Shown here in pieces: positions 8,611 to 16,571 of a stretch of DNA of 64,000 nt (positions within the stretch are counted from its first letter, which is position 1; every line of letters starts with the position of its first letter). The stretch covers positions 238,763 through 302,762 of the forward strand of contig NZ_RFLW01000002.1 of assembly GCF_003719295.1 (NCBI RefSeq), in the 5' to 3' direction. Position numbers and translations under genes: made by a program. This DNA comes from Haliea alexandrii (lineage in GTDB: Bacteria; Pseudomonadota; Gammaproteobacteria; Pseudomonadales; Halieaceae). The notes under the pieces are model-generated. The model was not told the DNA's origin and made no database searches. It saw only the letters and a program-made list of their open reading frames with translations.

Positions 8611-9089
8611 CAGTCAGGGTCCACGATGGCGACGCGGCGGCTCATGGCGCCACCACGAAGATCATTGGCAGCGGTACGCGTGAGGCAGTGCGCGGTGATG
8701 CGTGTGTCGTCGATGTTGATGGTGAGAGTCCCCGGCGTCAGTGTGATCGAATTGCCCAGCAGTGTGAGGGCGAACTTGCTGGAAGCGCTGGCGTCAATAT
8801 CCACGATGGTGGGCGACAACGCAGACTTCGGGCCCAACACAAGACGCAAGACCTGAATATTGGTGACGATCATCTCCCACAGCAGCCACAGCCAGTAGAG
8901 GGGAATACGGTACAGCAATGCGAAGCGATGCTGTTGCTGGTCGGGCAACGCCATACGGTGGGTGAGCCAGACGACCAGGACGCAGGAGGCAATGCCCAAT
9001 TGCAGTACAGGCGTCTTGTACAGGCCGCCCCACAATAACCAGACTGCGAACAGGGCGATAATTGCGAGCAGGTACCGCATCAGGGGCAT
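8610..9089 (-). CDS. mrpE: Na+/H+ antiporter subunit E (MrpE)
   Basis: A 159-residue MrpE/MnhE protein and first gene of the nine-gene operon. Two N-terminal hydrophobic stretches (LLAIIALFAVWLLWGGLY and LGIASCVLVVWLTHRMAL) precede the conserved region with SPTIVDIDA and the signature ITLTPGTLTINID. The start at 9089 is chosen because a SD-like AAGAGC lies upstream, while an internal ATG nine bases later has none. A TATGAT hexamer at 9121-9126 on this strand is a plausible -10, although its -35 is poor. Confidence 0.9.
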   Translation of the reverse strand: MPLMRYLLAIIALFAVWLLWGGLYKTPVLQLGIASCVLVVWLTHRMALPDQQQHRFALLYRIPLYWLWLLWEMIVTNIQVLRLVLGPKSALSPTIVDIDASASSKFALTLLGNSITLTPGTLTINIDDTRITAHCLTRTAANDLRGGAMSRRVAIVDPD

Positions 9090-9236
9090 ATTCAGAGTAG
9101 CTCTTCAGGACTTGGCCCGAATCATACCTTAACGCTGCGCGGAATTGCCACAGCCCGCTCTCCCGCGATGAGGATCGCATGGCGCACTGGTGTTTCATGC
9201 TAGACTGCCGGGAAAGTTTGCACTGGATATCATCCT

Positions 9237-10091
9237 ATGAAAGTACCGCCTCGCCTGCAGCCCCTGGTGGAGGACGGCCTGATCGACGAGGTTCTGTTTC
9301 CGCTGATGAGCGGGAAAGAGGCCGACATATTTGTGGTTCGCAGCGGCACCAGCACGCGCTGTGCAAAGGTGTACAAAGAGGCGTACAAGCGCAGTTTCAA
9401 AAAGGCAGCCGCCTACACCGAGGGGCGCAAGGTGCGCAACACCCGGCGTGCCCGCGCGATGGAAAAAGGCTCGCGCTACGGGCGCAAACAGCAGGAAGAG
9501 ACCTGGCAGAACGCAGAAGTGGATGCGCTCTATCGCCTCGACCGCGCCGATGTGCGAGTGCCCGAGCCCTACGGGTGTTATGACGGCGTCCTGCTCATGG
9601 AACTTGTGACCGACGAGACGGGTGATGTGGCGCCGCGCCTCGCGGATGTGCTCATGTCCGAGGAACAGGCCCTCGAGGATCACGCCCAGGTGCTGCGGTA
9701 TATCGTGCGTATGCTCTGTGCAGGGCTGGTGCACGGCGACCTCTCCGAATTCAATATTCTGGTGGATCCCGACGGGCCGGTCATTATTGATTTGCCACAG
9801 GCTGTGGACGCATCGGCGAATAACAACGCCCGTGCCATGCTGCTGCGCGATGTGCAGCGTGTGACCGACTACTATGGGTTGTTTGCGCCCGATGTACTGG
9901 GTACGCGCTACGGCGAGGAAATCTGGCAGTTGTTCGAGGACGGCGAGCTGACGCCGGAGCATGCTCTGAGTGGCCTCTTTGCGGAAGCCGCGGACCCCGC
10001 CGATGTCGACAGTGTGATGCTGGAGATTCGCGCCGTTTTGCTTGAAGAGGAAGAGCGTCGCGAGCGCATGCGCGACGCAGAGGATGACTGA
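9237..10091 (+). CDS. RIO1-like serine protein kinase (PA4780 family)
   Basis: A 284-residue RIO-type atypical protein kinase. The SGKEADIFV motif (residues 25-33) is the glycine-poor nucleotide loop of RIO kinases, Lys44 in CAKVYKE is the ATP-anchoring lysine, LVHGDLSEFNIL is the catalytic loop and IIDLPQAVD the metal-binding loop. The C terminus is strongly charged (EEEERRERMRDAEDD). Bacterial members of this family are single-copy, soluble and poorly characterised; a role in ribosome or RNA metabolism is only suggested by archaeal and eukaryotic relatives. The gene is divergent from the Mrp operon and 3 bases from the following transporter, so the two are probably cotranscribed. Confidence 0.88.
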   Translation: MKVPPRLQPLVEDGLIDEVLFPLMSGKEADIFVVRSGTSTRCAKVYKEAYKRSFKKAAAYTEGRKVRNTRRARAMEKGSRYGRKQQEETWQNAEVDALYRLDRADVRVPEPYGCYDGVLLMELVTDETGDVAPRLADVLMSEEQALEDHAQVLRYIVRMLCAGLVHGDLSEFNILVDPDGPVIIDLPQAVDASANNNARAMLLRDVQRVTDYYGLFAPDVLGTRYGEEIWQLFEDGELTPEHALSGLFAEAADPADVDSVMLEIRAVLLEEEERRERMRDAEDD

Positions 10092-10094
10092 AAC

Positions 10095-11447
10095 GTGGCA
10101 CCGAGCGGCCCCCAGGCATTTCCGGACCGGGTCTACGGTCTGCTGGTTGAGGACGAAGATGCCCGCGTGTGCCGCGACATCCCCGATTCCGCCTGTAACG
10201 AGCAGCCGCGAGCTTTCCTGCTGCAATGGCTGGCGCAAACACTCACCAAAATAGGCGACACCCTCACCAGCAGCCGCCTTGTACTGGCCTGGATGCTTGC
10301 CGCGTTGGGCACACCGCCGTTTTTCGTGGCGTTGCTGGTACCCGTGCGCGAGTCATTGTCCCTGCTGCCGCAGCTGTTTGTCGCCCAGTGGGTGCGCGAG
10401 CATGCGTTGCGCAAGTTTTTCTGGGTGTGGGGCAGTGTTGCGCAGGGGCTTGCACTGCTGGGCATGATGGTCGCCGTATTACTGCTGGAGGGCGCGTCAC
10501 TGGGTTGGGCTGTTGTGGTTCTGCTGGCCTGCTTCAGTCTGGCCCGGGGTGTGTGCTCAATAGCCGCCAAGGACGTGCTGGGAAAAACGGTGTCCAAGTC
10601 GCGTCGGGGCCGGCTGACGGGGCTGGCAGCCGCTGCCGCGGGTGCGATCGTGCTGCTGCTTGCACTGGCGCTGTTGGTTTTCCCGGACTACATCGACAGT
10701 CAGGGCAATGCCGGCGCCGGGTTGTTCGCCGGCATTCTGGCGGCCGCAGCCTGCCTGTGGTTTCTCGCTGCAGCCGTGTACGCCGGGGTGCCGGAACTGC
10801 CAGGTGCCACCTCAGGTGGTGGCAACGCCTTCGCCGAAGCCCTGCGCAGCCTCACGCTGTTGTACACGGACGTGCAGTTGCGTCGCTTTGTGATCGCCCG
10901 GGCGTTACTTGTCAGCACCGCCTTCGCCATACCCTATCTGGTGGTGCTGGTGCAGCGCGCGGCGGAGACGCAAATACTCAGCTTTGCGGCCTTGCTGGTC
11001 GCGGAGGGCGCGGCGGCGTTGCTGTCTGCTGCGTTCTGGGGACGTTGGTCGGATAGCGGTGCTCACCACGTCATGGCGGCGGCTGCTGCCCTGGCCACTC
11101 TGGCGGTCGCCGTGGCCGTCACGTTGCAGTTGGTGAACCCGGCAATACTGGGCCACGGCCTGATGGGCGCGGTACTGGTTTTCACTGCCGCCGTGGCGCA
11201 TCAGGGCGCAAGGGTGGGGCGCAAGACCTACCTCGTGGACATGGCCTCGGGCGAGAACCGGGCGCAGTACACCGCAGTCAGTAACACCGCCATGGGTGTA
11301 CTGTTGTTTGCAGGTGTCGGCCTTGGCGTTATTGAAGCAGCCTGCAGTATTGTGGCGGTTCTCGCCCTGCTGATGGCGGCGGGCATACTGGCCACCTACC
11401 GGTGCCTGAGGTTACCCTCTGTGTCCGGATGCATCCCGCCCTGTTGA
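10095..11447 (+). CDS. MFS-type membrane transporter
   Basis: A 450-residue protein with about twelve hydrophobic segments and the charged inter-half loop KSRRGRLTGL that resembles the major facilitator signature. The GTG start at 10095 lies 3 bases after the kinase stop. The first 45 residues are soluble and carry CRDIPDSACNEQPRAFLLQW. The C-terminal half contains DMASGENRAQYTAVSN, typical of MFS proteins annotated only as hypothetical. No substrate can be inferred. The last 15 residues are cysteine- and proline-rich and may reflect drift. It probably forms an operon with the kinase and the binding protein downstream. Confidence 0.75.
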   Translation: MAPSGPQAFPDRVYGLLVEDEDARVCRDIPDSACNEQPRAFLLQWLAQTLTKIGDTLTSSRLVLAWMLAALGTPPFFVALLVPVRESLSLLPQLFVAQWVREHALRKFFWVWGSVAQGLALLGMMVAVLLLEGASLGWAVVVLLACFSLARGVCSIAAKDVLGKTVSKSRRGRLTGLAAAAAGAIVLLLALALLVFPDYIDSQGNAGAGLFAGILAAAACLWFLAAAVYAGVPELPGATSGGGNAFAEALRSLTLLYTDVQLRRFVIARALLVSTAFAIPYLVVLVQRAAETQILSFAALLVAEGAAALLSAAFWGRWSDSGAHHVMAAAAALATLAVAVAVTLQLVNPAILGHGLMGAVLVFTAAVAHQGARVGRKTYLVDMASGENRAQYTAVSNTAMGVLLFAGVGLGVIEAACSIVAVLALLMAAGILATYRCLRLPSVSGCIPPC

Positions 11448-11470
11448 CTGTCGCCCCTGTGAGGCCCGTG

Positions 11471-12220
11471 ATGAATAGACTTGTCCTGCTGTTGTGTTCG
11501 GTTGTGCTGTGCAGCTCCGCTGCTCTGGCTGAGGCCCTGCGTGTTGGAGTGGCGCCCGATCGGCCGCCGCTGGCCTTCTATGATGGCGAGCGTATTGTCG
11601 GTGTTGAGGCGGATAGCGCGAAAGCACTGGGGGAGATTGTCGGTCGCCCGGTGCAGTGGGTGCCCATGCCATTCGATGCGTTGCTGGAGGCGCTGCAGGC
11701 CGGGCGCATAGACATCATCATGTCCGGCATGAGTGTTACCCCGGAACGTGAGCAGCAGGTAGAGTTTATCGATCCTTATCTGAAAGCCGGCCAGATGGCG
11801 ATCATGCGTATCGACAGCGTGGCGCGGTTTGGCCAACCCTGGTCGGTTTATCGCGATGGAGTCCGGGTGGGTGTAGAGGCGAGTACCACGGGTGAGGCCT
11901 GGGCAAACACTGAACTCCCCGATGCGCAGCTTACGCCATTTGCGGACGTGTCCACCGGACTGGCCGCACTGCGCGCGGGTGCAATTGACCTGTTCGTGCA
12001 CGATGCCCCAACCAGTTGGCTGCTGGCCACCTCTGACGACTATGCTGACCTGATTAGCCAGTACCACTTTCTTACTGACGAACAGCTCGCCTGGGCAGTG
12101 CGTCGGGATGCGTCTGTGCTGGCCGCCGAGCTCAACCGTGCTCTGGCGACCATGCGCGGAAATGGCACCCTGGAGTACATCATCGATCGCTGGATACCGG
12201 TGACGGTCGAGGTGCCCTGA
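11471..12220 (+). CDS. Periplasmic substrate-binding protein, family 3
   Basis: A 249-residue SBP_bac_3 (amino-acid-type) solute-binding protein. The chosen ATG at 11471 gives a clean signal peptide (MNRLVLLLCSVVLCSSAALA, cleavage after residue 20); an upstream in-frame ATG would bury it. The family pattern LRVGVAPDRPPLAFYD, then GVEADSAKALGEIVGRPV and IIMSGMSVTPER, is clear. No ABC permease or ATPase lies nearby, so it could be an orphan binding protein, a chemotaxis or sensor partner, or a lytic-transglycosylase-like relative without the enzyme domain. It ends 4 bases before the converging dioxygenase gene. Confidence 0.85.
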   Translation: MNRLVLLLCSVVLCSSAALAEALRVGVAPDRPPLAFYDGERIVGVEADSAKALGEIVGRPVQWVPMPFDALLEALQAGRIDIIMSGMSVTPEREQQVEFIDPYLKAGQMAIMRIDSVARFGQPWSVYRDGVRVGVEASTTGEAWANTELPDAQLTPFADVSTGLAALRAGAIDLFVHDAPTSWLLATSDDYADLISQYHFLTDEQLAWAVRRDASVLAAELNRALATMRGNGTLEYIIDRWIPVTVEVP

Positions 12221-12224
12221 GAGC

Positions 12225-13130
12225 CTAGCCGGGGAAGTTGTACTCGTGGCCCCAGTGGTCACCCTCGGTGCTGACAGTGGGTGTGTAGGTGTCCCAGTCC
12301 ACCAGCAGGCCATCGTAGCCGTACTCTACGGCGATACCGCCCGGCGCCACCACGTAGAATGAGCACATGTTGTCGTTCACGTGCCTGCCCAGGCTGGCGA
12401 GTATGGGGTAACCGCCGGCCTTGGCGCGATCCATGGCGCGGCCAACCTCGTCCAGGGAGCTCACTTCCACCATGATATGCACAACGTCGCCAGTGTAGGG
12501 GTGGTTGTACAGTGCCAGCGAGTGCTGGCGCGGATTGTCGGCATGCAGGAACAGGATGGTTGTTTCCGGTGCGCCTTCGGGCAGCGGCGGATGCAGCGTG
12601 TCACTCACGCCGAGACCCAGCAGGTCGGTGTAAAAGCTGGCGGCTGCGTCAAGGTCGGGCGTTGGCAGTACCGCGTGGCCGAAGCCCATGTCGCCGGTGT
12701 ACTCATCGCCCGTGATGAACTCCTTGACGCCCGTCGGTGAAATCAGCGGTGCGTAGTCCAGACGCCGGCCGTAGTAGATCTCCAGCGTGTTGCCGCAGGG
12801 GTCATCAACGCTGATAAATGCCGTGACGCAGCGACGCGCGGCCTCGGCTGGCGAACCCTGTTGCAGCGTGTGCCCCTTGCTCTCCAGGCGGTTGCAGAGC
12901 TCCTCCCACTCGCTGCGGCCGCGGCATTCGAGGCCCGCAGCAATCAACCCGTCGTGATCGGCCGGCTCCAGCATGAAGCGGAACGGGTGATTGTCCATGC
13001 GCAGAAAGCGTGCGCCGGCAGAGTCTTCGCGTGCCGCGTCCATCAGGCCCAGTGTGCTGGTGCCGAACGTCATCCAGGCGTCCGTATCGGTCGCGGCGAT
13101 TCTCAGGTAGCCAATGGCGGCGATACTCAT
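12225..13130 (-). CDS. HsaC/TesB-like type I extradiol dioxygenase
   Basis: A 301-residue two-domain vicinal-oxygen-chelate protein. It follows HsaC (3,4-dihydroxy-secosteroid dioxygenase) along its length: the N terminus MSIAAIGYLRIAATD, the FITGDEYTGDMGFGH segment, VHIMVEVSSLDEVGRAMDRA and LGRHVNDNMCSFY all have HsaC counterparts. The Fe(II) ligands of extradiol enzymes are in place: His152 (GHAVL), His203 (QHSLAL) and Glu269 (VEYG). It should open a catecholic ring next to its hydroxyls (meta-cleavage). The start at 13130 is set by GGAGAA 7 bases upstream. It is divergent from the acyl-CoA module, which supports a steroid-like substrate, but BphC-type substrates remain possible. Confidence 0.86.
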   Translation of the reverse strand: MSIAAIGYLRIAATDTDAWMTFGTSTLGLMDAAREDSAGARFLRMDNHPFRFMLEPADHDGLIAAGLECRGRSEWEELCNRLESKGHTLQQGSPAEAARRCVTAFISVDDPCGNTLEIYYGRRLDYAPLISPTGVKEFITGDEYTGDMGFGHAVLPTPDLDAAASFYTDLLGLGVSDTLHPPLPEGAPETTILFLHADNPRQHSLALYNHPYTGDVVHIMVEVSSLDEVGRAMDRAKAGGYPILASLGRHVNDNMCSFYVVAPGGIAVEYGYDGLLVDWDTYTPTVSTEGDHWGHEYNFPG

Positions 13131-13358
13131 GTGCTGTTCTCCTCGGAGTGAAAGATGTACCTGGGGCCATAGTAAGGGTGATTGGCCCACAGGCACAGGG
13201 TAGCCGCAGCAGACGGGTGTAGCTGGTATAAGCAGGGAAACCCTCAGCTGGGGGCAGCGGTGATCAGAAATGTCACTCCTGGCTGCCGCATTGGGTCATT
13301 GAGATCAGGCCCCCGCTGTTGAATACTCATCGGACGGTTCAGTCGGGAGCGTCTGCCA

Positions 13359-13814
13359 ATGGCCATAACAGAAAAACTAAGCCAGGAATTTGAGCTCGGA
13401 TTCACCTATACACGCTCTACAGGGCCGGTGGTAGGCAGATTCCTCACCGGCCTCCGCGATGGCCGCGTGCTCGGCATCCGCGGTAGCGACGGCCGCGTGC
13501 TGGTGCCGCCACCGGAGTATGACCCTGTCACGGCAGAAGCCCTGTCGGACTGGGTCGAAGTGGGCCAGGAGGGCACTGTGGTGAGCTGGTGCTGGGTGTC
13601 AGAGCCCCGGGCCTCCCATCCCCTGCAGCAGCCCTTCGCCTGGGTGATGGTGCGCCTCGACGGTGCCGACGTACCGATGATTCACTGCTTGCAAGCACCC
13701 TCGGCCGAGGCGGTAAGCACCGGGGCGCGCGTGCGGGTGACCTGGGTGGCAGAGCCGCGTGGGCACATCACGGATATTCGCTGCTTCGTGCCTGTGCCGG
13801 GAGGTGTATCATGA
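13359..13814 (+). CDS. OB-fold (DUF35-like) protein lacking the zinc ribbon
   Basis: A 151-residue protein with the OB-fold half of the DUF35 family. Residues about 70-150 show GTVVSWCWVSEP, FAWVMVRLDGADVPMIHCL and GARVRVTWVAEP, equivalent to strands of acyl-CoA-associated OB-fold proteins. The N-terminal CxxC zinc-ribbon cysteines are absent: that region reads FLTGLRDGRVLGIRGSDGR. It overlaps the next gene, which encodes a zinc-ribbon DUF35 protein, by 4 bases (ATGA). Such proteins bind thiolase-fold partners. Two tandem genes suggest a heteromeric complex like ChsH1/ChsH2-type or acetone-carboxylase-like assemblies, which is inference. Confidence 0.78.
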   Translation: MAITEKLSQEFELGFTYTRSTGPVVGRFLTGLRDGRVLGIRGSDGRVLVPPPEYDPVTAEALSDWVEVGQEGTVVSWCWVSEPRASHPLQQPFAWVMVRLDGADVPMIHCLQAPSAEAVSTGARVRVTWVAEPRGHITDIRCFVPVPGGVS

Positions 13815-14332
13815 GCACAGCACGCCCGGATGTGACAGGCATAGAAGCTCCGGTTTACCTGCACTACCACTTTACCGCCGGAACGGCCCCCGCCCGCTTT
13901 CTTGTGCGCCTCAGGGAAGGGCTGCTCAGCGGCCAGCGCTGTCCGCGCTGTGCCAAGGTCTATATTCCGGCTCGCGGCTCCTGTCCGGCCTGCGGCGTGC
14001 CGACGACGGAGGAGGTACTGCTGCCCGACCGGGGCACCGTGCAGTCGTTCACCATTGTGCACATCCCCATTCCGGGCAATCCCATCGAACCCCCCTACGT
14101 CGTGGCGAACATTGTGCTGGACGGGGCCAATATATCCTTTATTCATCTGCTCAGTGACTGTGTTAACGAGGCGGTGCGTATCGGGCAGCGGGTAGAGGCG
14201 GTGTGGCGGCCACCGGAGGAGTGGGACTACGCCATGGATAATATCCGTCACTTCCGGCCACTCGATGAGCCCGATGTGCCGGTGGAGCGTATTGGCACGC
14301 TGCCGGTGTCCGGCCCGGCGGTGCCGCGATGA
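13811..14332 (+). CDS. Zn-ribbon OB-fold protein (DUF35)
   Basis: A 173-residue DUF35/acyl-CoA-associated protein. The zinc ribbon is complete (Cys44-Pro-Arg-Cys47 and Cys58-Pro-Ala-Cys61), followed by an OB-fold with GTVQSFTIVHI and PPYVVANIVLDG. The ATG at 13811 overlaps the previous stop, and the stop overlaps the thiolase start by 4 bases, so translation is coupled. In steroid side-chain degradation DUF35 proteins such as the ChsH2 C-terminal domain are obligate partners of thiolase-fold aldolases (Ltp2). The two thiolase-fold genes that follow make a similar partnership likely. Confidence 0.87.
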   Translation: MSTARPDVTGIEAPVYLHYHFTAGTAPARFLVRLREGLLSGQRCPRCAKVYIPARGSCPACGVPTTEEVLLPDRGTVQSFTIVHIPIPGNPIEPPYVVANIVLDGANISFIHLLSDCVNEAVRIGQRVEAVWRPPEEWDYAMDNIRHFRPLDEPDVPVERIGTLPVSGPAVPR

Positions 14333-15387
14333 GGGACATCGCCGTTGTTGCGTTCAGCCAAAGCGCCTGTGTCGCCGATATCGGCGCCGTCAATGAAGTC
14401 GAGCTTATCATGCCCCAGTTGCAGGCTGTGTACGCCCAGGTGGGGTTGAGCAGCGCCCAGGACGTGGATTTTGTCTGTTCGGGCAGTTGCGACTATCTGC
14501 AGGGCGCCGCTTTCGCCTTCGTCGCGGGCGTCGATGCGCTGGGAGCCGTGCCCCCATTGAAAGAGTCGCATGTGGAAATGGACGCCGCCTGGGCACTCTA
14601 TGAAGCGGTGCTGAAGATTCGCACGGGACATGCGGACTCCGCGTTGCTCTACGGCTTCGGCAAATCCTCGCCGGGCGAGTTACCTGCGGTGCTTTCGCAG
14701 CGGCTCGATCCGTATTACCTCGCGCCACTCTGGCTCGATACGGTATCGCTCGCGGCCTTGCAGGCCAGGATGCTGCTCGATAGCGGGTCGATTACTGAAA
14801 GCGATATGGCAGCGGTTGTGTCACGCTCGCGGCAGAATGCGCAGGCGAACCCCCTGGCACAGCTGGCAGGGGATATCGGCGTGGCAGCATTGTTGCAGGA
14901 TGACTACCTGTTGGCGCCTCTGCGGCGCGGCGATTGTGCGCCGGTATCGGATGGCGCGGCGGCGATGATTATCGCGACGGTCGAACAGGCGCGCCGCTGG
15001 GGTGTGCCCTATGCGCGGCTCACCGGCATTGACCAGCGTATCGAGAGCCATAACCCCTGTATGCGTGACCTCACCGACTCGGTTTCGACACGCCAGGCTG
15101 CGGCGGCGGCCGGGGTGCACGAGGCGGCGCTTGACGTCGCGGAAATCTACGCCCCGTTCAGCCATCAGGAAATTATCCTGACCCGCGCACTCGGGCTGGA
15201 TGAGGCCATCGCGGTCAACCCCAGCGGTGGCGTGCTTGCCGGAAACCTGATGATGGCGTCGGGTCTTGCCCGGGTGGGAGAAGTGTTCCAGCGTATCGTC
15301 AACGGAGACGCGCGCCGCGGGGTGGCTCACGCCACGAGTGGTCCCTGTCTGCAACATAACCTTGTGGCGGTACTGGAGGGCGCGTAA
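14329..15387 (+). CDS. Thiolase-fold protein (SCP2-type, with candidate Cys)
   Basis: A 352-residue thiolase-superfamily protein. The N-terminal active-site region is VCSGSCDYLQGAAFAF, offering a cysteine near the expected nucleophile. YAPFSHQEIIL, NPSGGVLAGNLMMASGLARV and the C-terminal HATSGPCLQHN match SCP2-thiolase landmarks. It is shorter than typical degradative thiolases (about 390 residues). Start and stop overlap neighbours (4 bases upstream; the last base of its stop is the first base of the next start). It may act as a thiolase or an aldolase, or be the inactive half of a heterodimer with the following gene. Confidence 0.83.
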   Translation: MRDIAVVAFSQSACVADIGAVNEVELIMPQLQAVYAQVGLSSAQDVDFVCSGSCDYLQGAAFAFVAGVDALGAVPPLKESHVEMDAAWALYEAVLKIRTGHADSALLYGFGKSSPGELPAVLSQRLDPYYLAPLWLDTVSLAALQARMLLDSGSITESDMAAVVSRSRQNAQANPLAQLAGDIGVAALLQDDYLLAPLRRGDCAPVSDGAAAMIIATVEQARRWGVPYARLTGIDQRIESHNPCMRDLTDSVSTRQAAAAAGVHEAALDVAEIYAPFSHQEIILTRALGLDEAIAVNPSGGVLAGNLMMASGLARVGEVFQRIVNGDARRGVAHATSGPCLQHNLVAVLEGA

Positions 15388-16547
15388 TGGCTGAATGGGC
15401 AGCGGTGGTTGGCATAGGCCAGACCCGATACAAGACCCGGCGCTCGGATGTGTCGATAGCCGGCCTGCTGCGAGAAGCGGTCGACCGGGCACTGGCGGAT
15501 GCCGGAGTGGGCTTTGATGACATCGATGCGGTGGTGATTGGCAAAGCGCCCGACATGTTTGAGGGCGTCATCATGCCGGAGAGCTATCTCGCGGATGCAC
15601 TCGGGGCCAGCGGCAAGCCGATGCTGCGGGTGCACACTGCCGGGTCGGTGGGTGGCTCCACCGCCATCGTCGCCGCGTCGCACGTCCAGAGCGGTACGTT
15701 CAAACGGGTGCTCACCGTCACCTACGAAAAGCAGTCCGAGTCCAACGCCATGTGGGCGCTGTCGACACCGCAGCCTTTTTCCGTGCACCTGAACGCCGGC
15801 GCCGGAGGGTATTTCGCACCCATCATTCGCGAATACATACGTCGCGCCAACGCACCCGAGGGTGTGGGCATACGCGTTGCGGTGAAGGACCGGCGCCACG
15901 GAGCCCGCAATCCGTTGGCACACCTGCAGCTACCCGACATTACCGAACAGGAGGTGCGCGACTCGATGATGCTCTGGGATCCACTGCGCTTCCTCGAGGC
16001 CTGTCCATCCTCTGATGGCGCCTGTGCGATGGTGATCGCCGCCGCTGACAGCATTAGCGGCAACAAGCCGCCCGCCTGGATTCGCGGGGTCGCCATGCGC
16101 TCCGAGCCCACCATGTATGCGGGGCGCGATGAAGTGAGCCCCCAGGCCGGTCGCGACTGCGCGACCGACGTCTACGCGCAGGCCGGTATCACGGACCCAC
16201 GCCGCGATTTCGATTGCGCAGAGGTCTACGTACCGTTTAGCTGGTACGAACCCATGTGGCTGGAAAATCTGGGCTTTGCGTCGCCAGGGGAGGGTTGGAA
16301 GCTAACGCTGGACGGTGCCACATCGCTCGACGACGGGGGCGATATCCCCTGGAACTGCTCCGGCGGTGTGCTCAGCTCCAATCCCATTGGAGCGTCCGGC
16401 ATGATCCGTTTCGCGGAGGCCGCCCGTCAGGTGCGCGGTGATGCCGGCGCGCATCAGGTCGAGAATGCCCGTCTGGCCCTTGGCCACGCGTATGGCGGTG
16501 GCGCACAGTTTTTTTCCATGTGGGTTGTCGGTGCCGACAAGAACTGA
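15387..16547 (+). CDS. Thiolase-fold lipid-transfer/aldolase-like protein
   Basis: A 386-residue thiolase-fold protein in which the nucleophilic cysteine region is HTAGSVGGSTAIVAAS, with no cysteine. The C-terminal motif is LGHAYGGGAQFF, where classical thiolases have a CxG cysteine. Other landmarks (YVPFSWYEPMW, NCSGGVLSSNPIGASG) are intact. Cysteine-less thiolase folds paired with DUF35 proteins include the Ltp2 retro-aldolases of steroid side-chain degradation, so C-C cleavage by aldolysis is a reasonable guess. It starts on the last base of the preceding stop codon, so the two subunits are likely made in equal amounts. Confidence 0.83.
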   Translation: MAEWAAVVGIGQTRYKTRRSDVSIAGLLREAVDRALADAGVGFDDIDAVVIGKAPDMFEGVIMPESYLADALGASGKPMLRVHTAGSVGGSTAIVAASHVQSGTFKRVLTVTYEKQSESNAMWALSTPQPFSVHLNAGAGGYFAPIIREYIRRANAPEGVGIRVAVKDRRHGARNPLAHLQLPDITEQEVRDSMMLWDPLRFLEACPSSDGACAMVIAAADSISGNKPPAWIRGVAMRSEPTMYAGRDEVSPQAGRDCATDVYAQAGITDPRRDFDCAEVYVPFSWYEPMWLENLGFASPGEGWKLTLDGATSLDDGGDIPWNCSGGVLSSNPIGASGMIRFAEAARQVRGDAGAHQVENARLALGHAYGGGAQFFSMWVVGADKN

Positions 16548-16571
16548 ATCACGCTGAAACGGAGACACACC

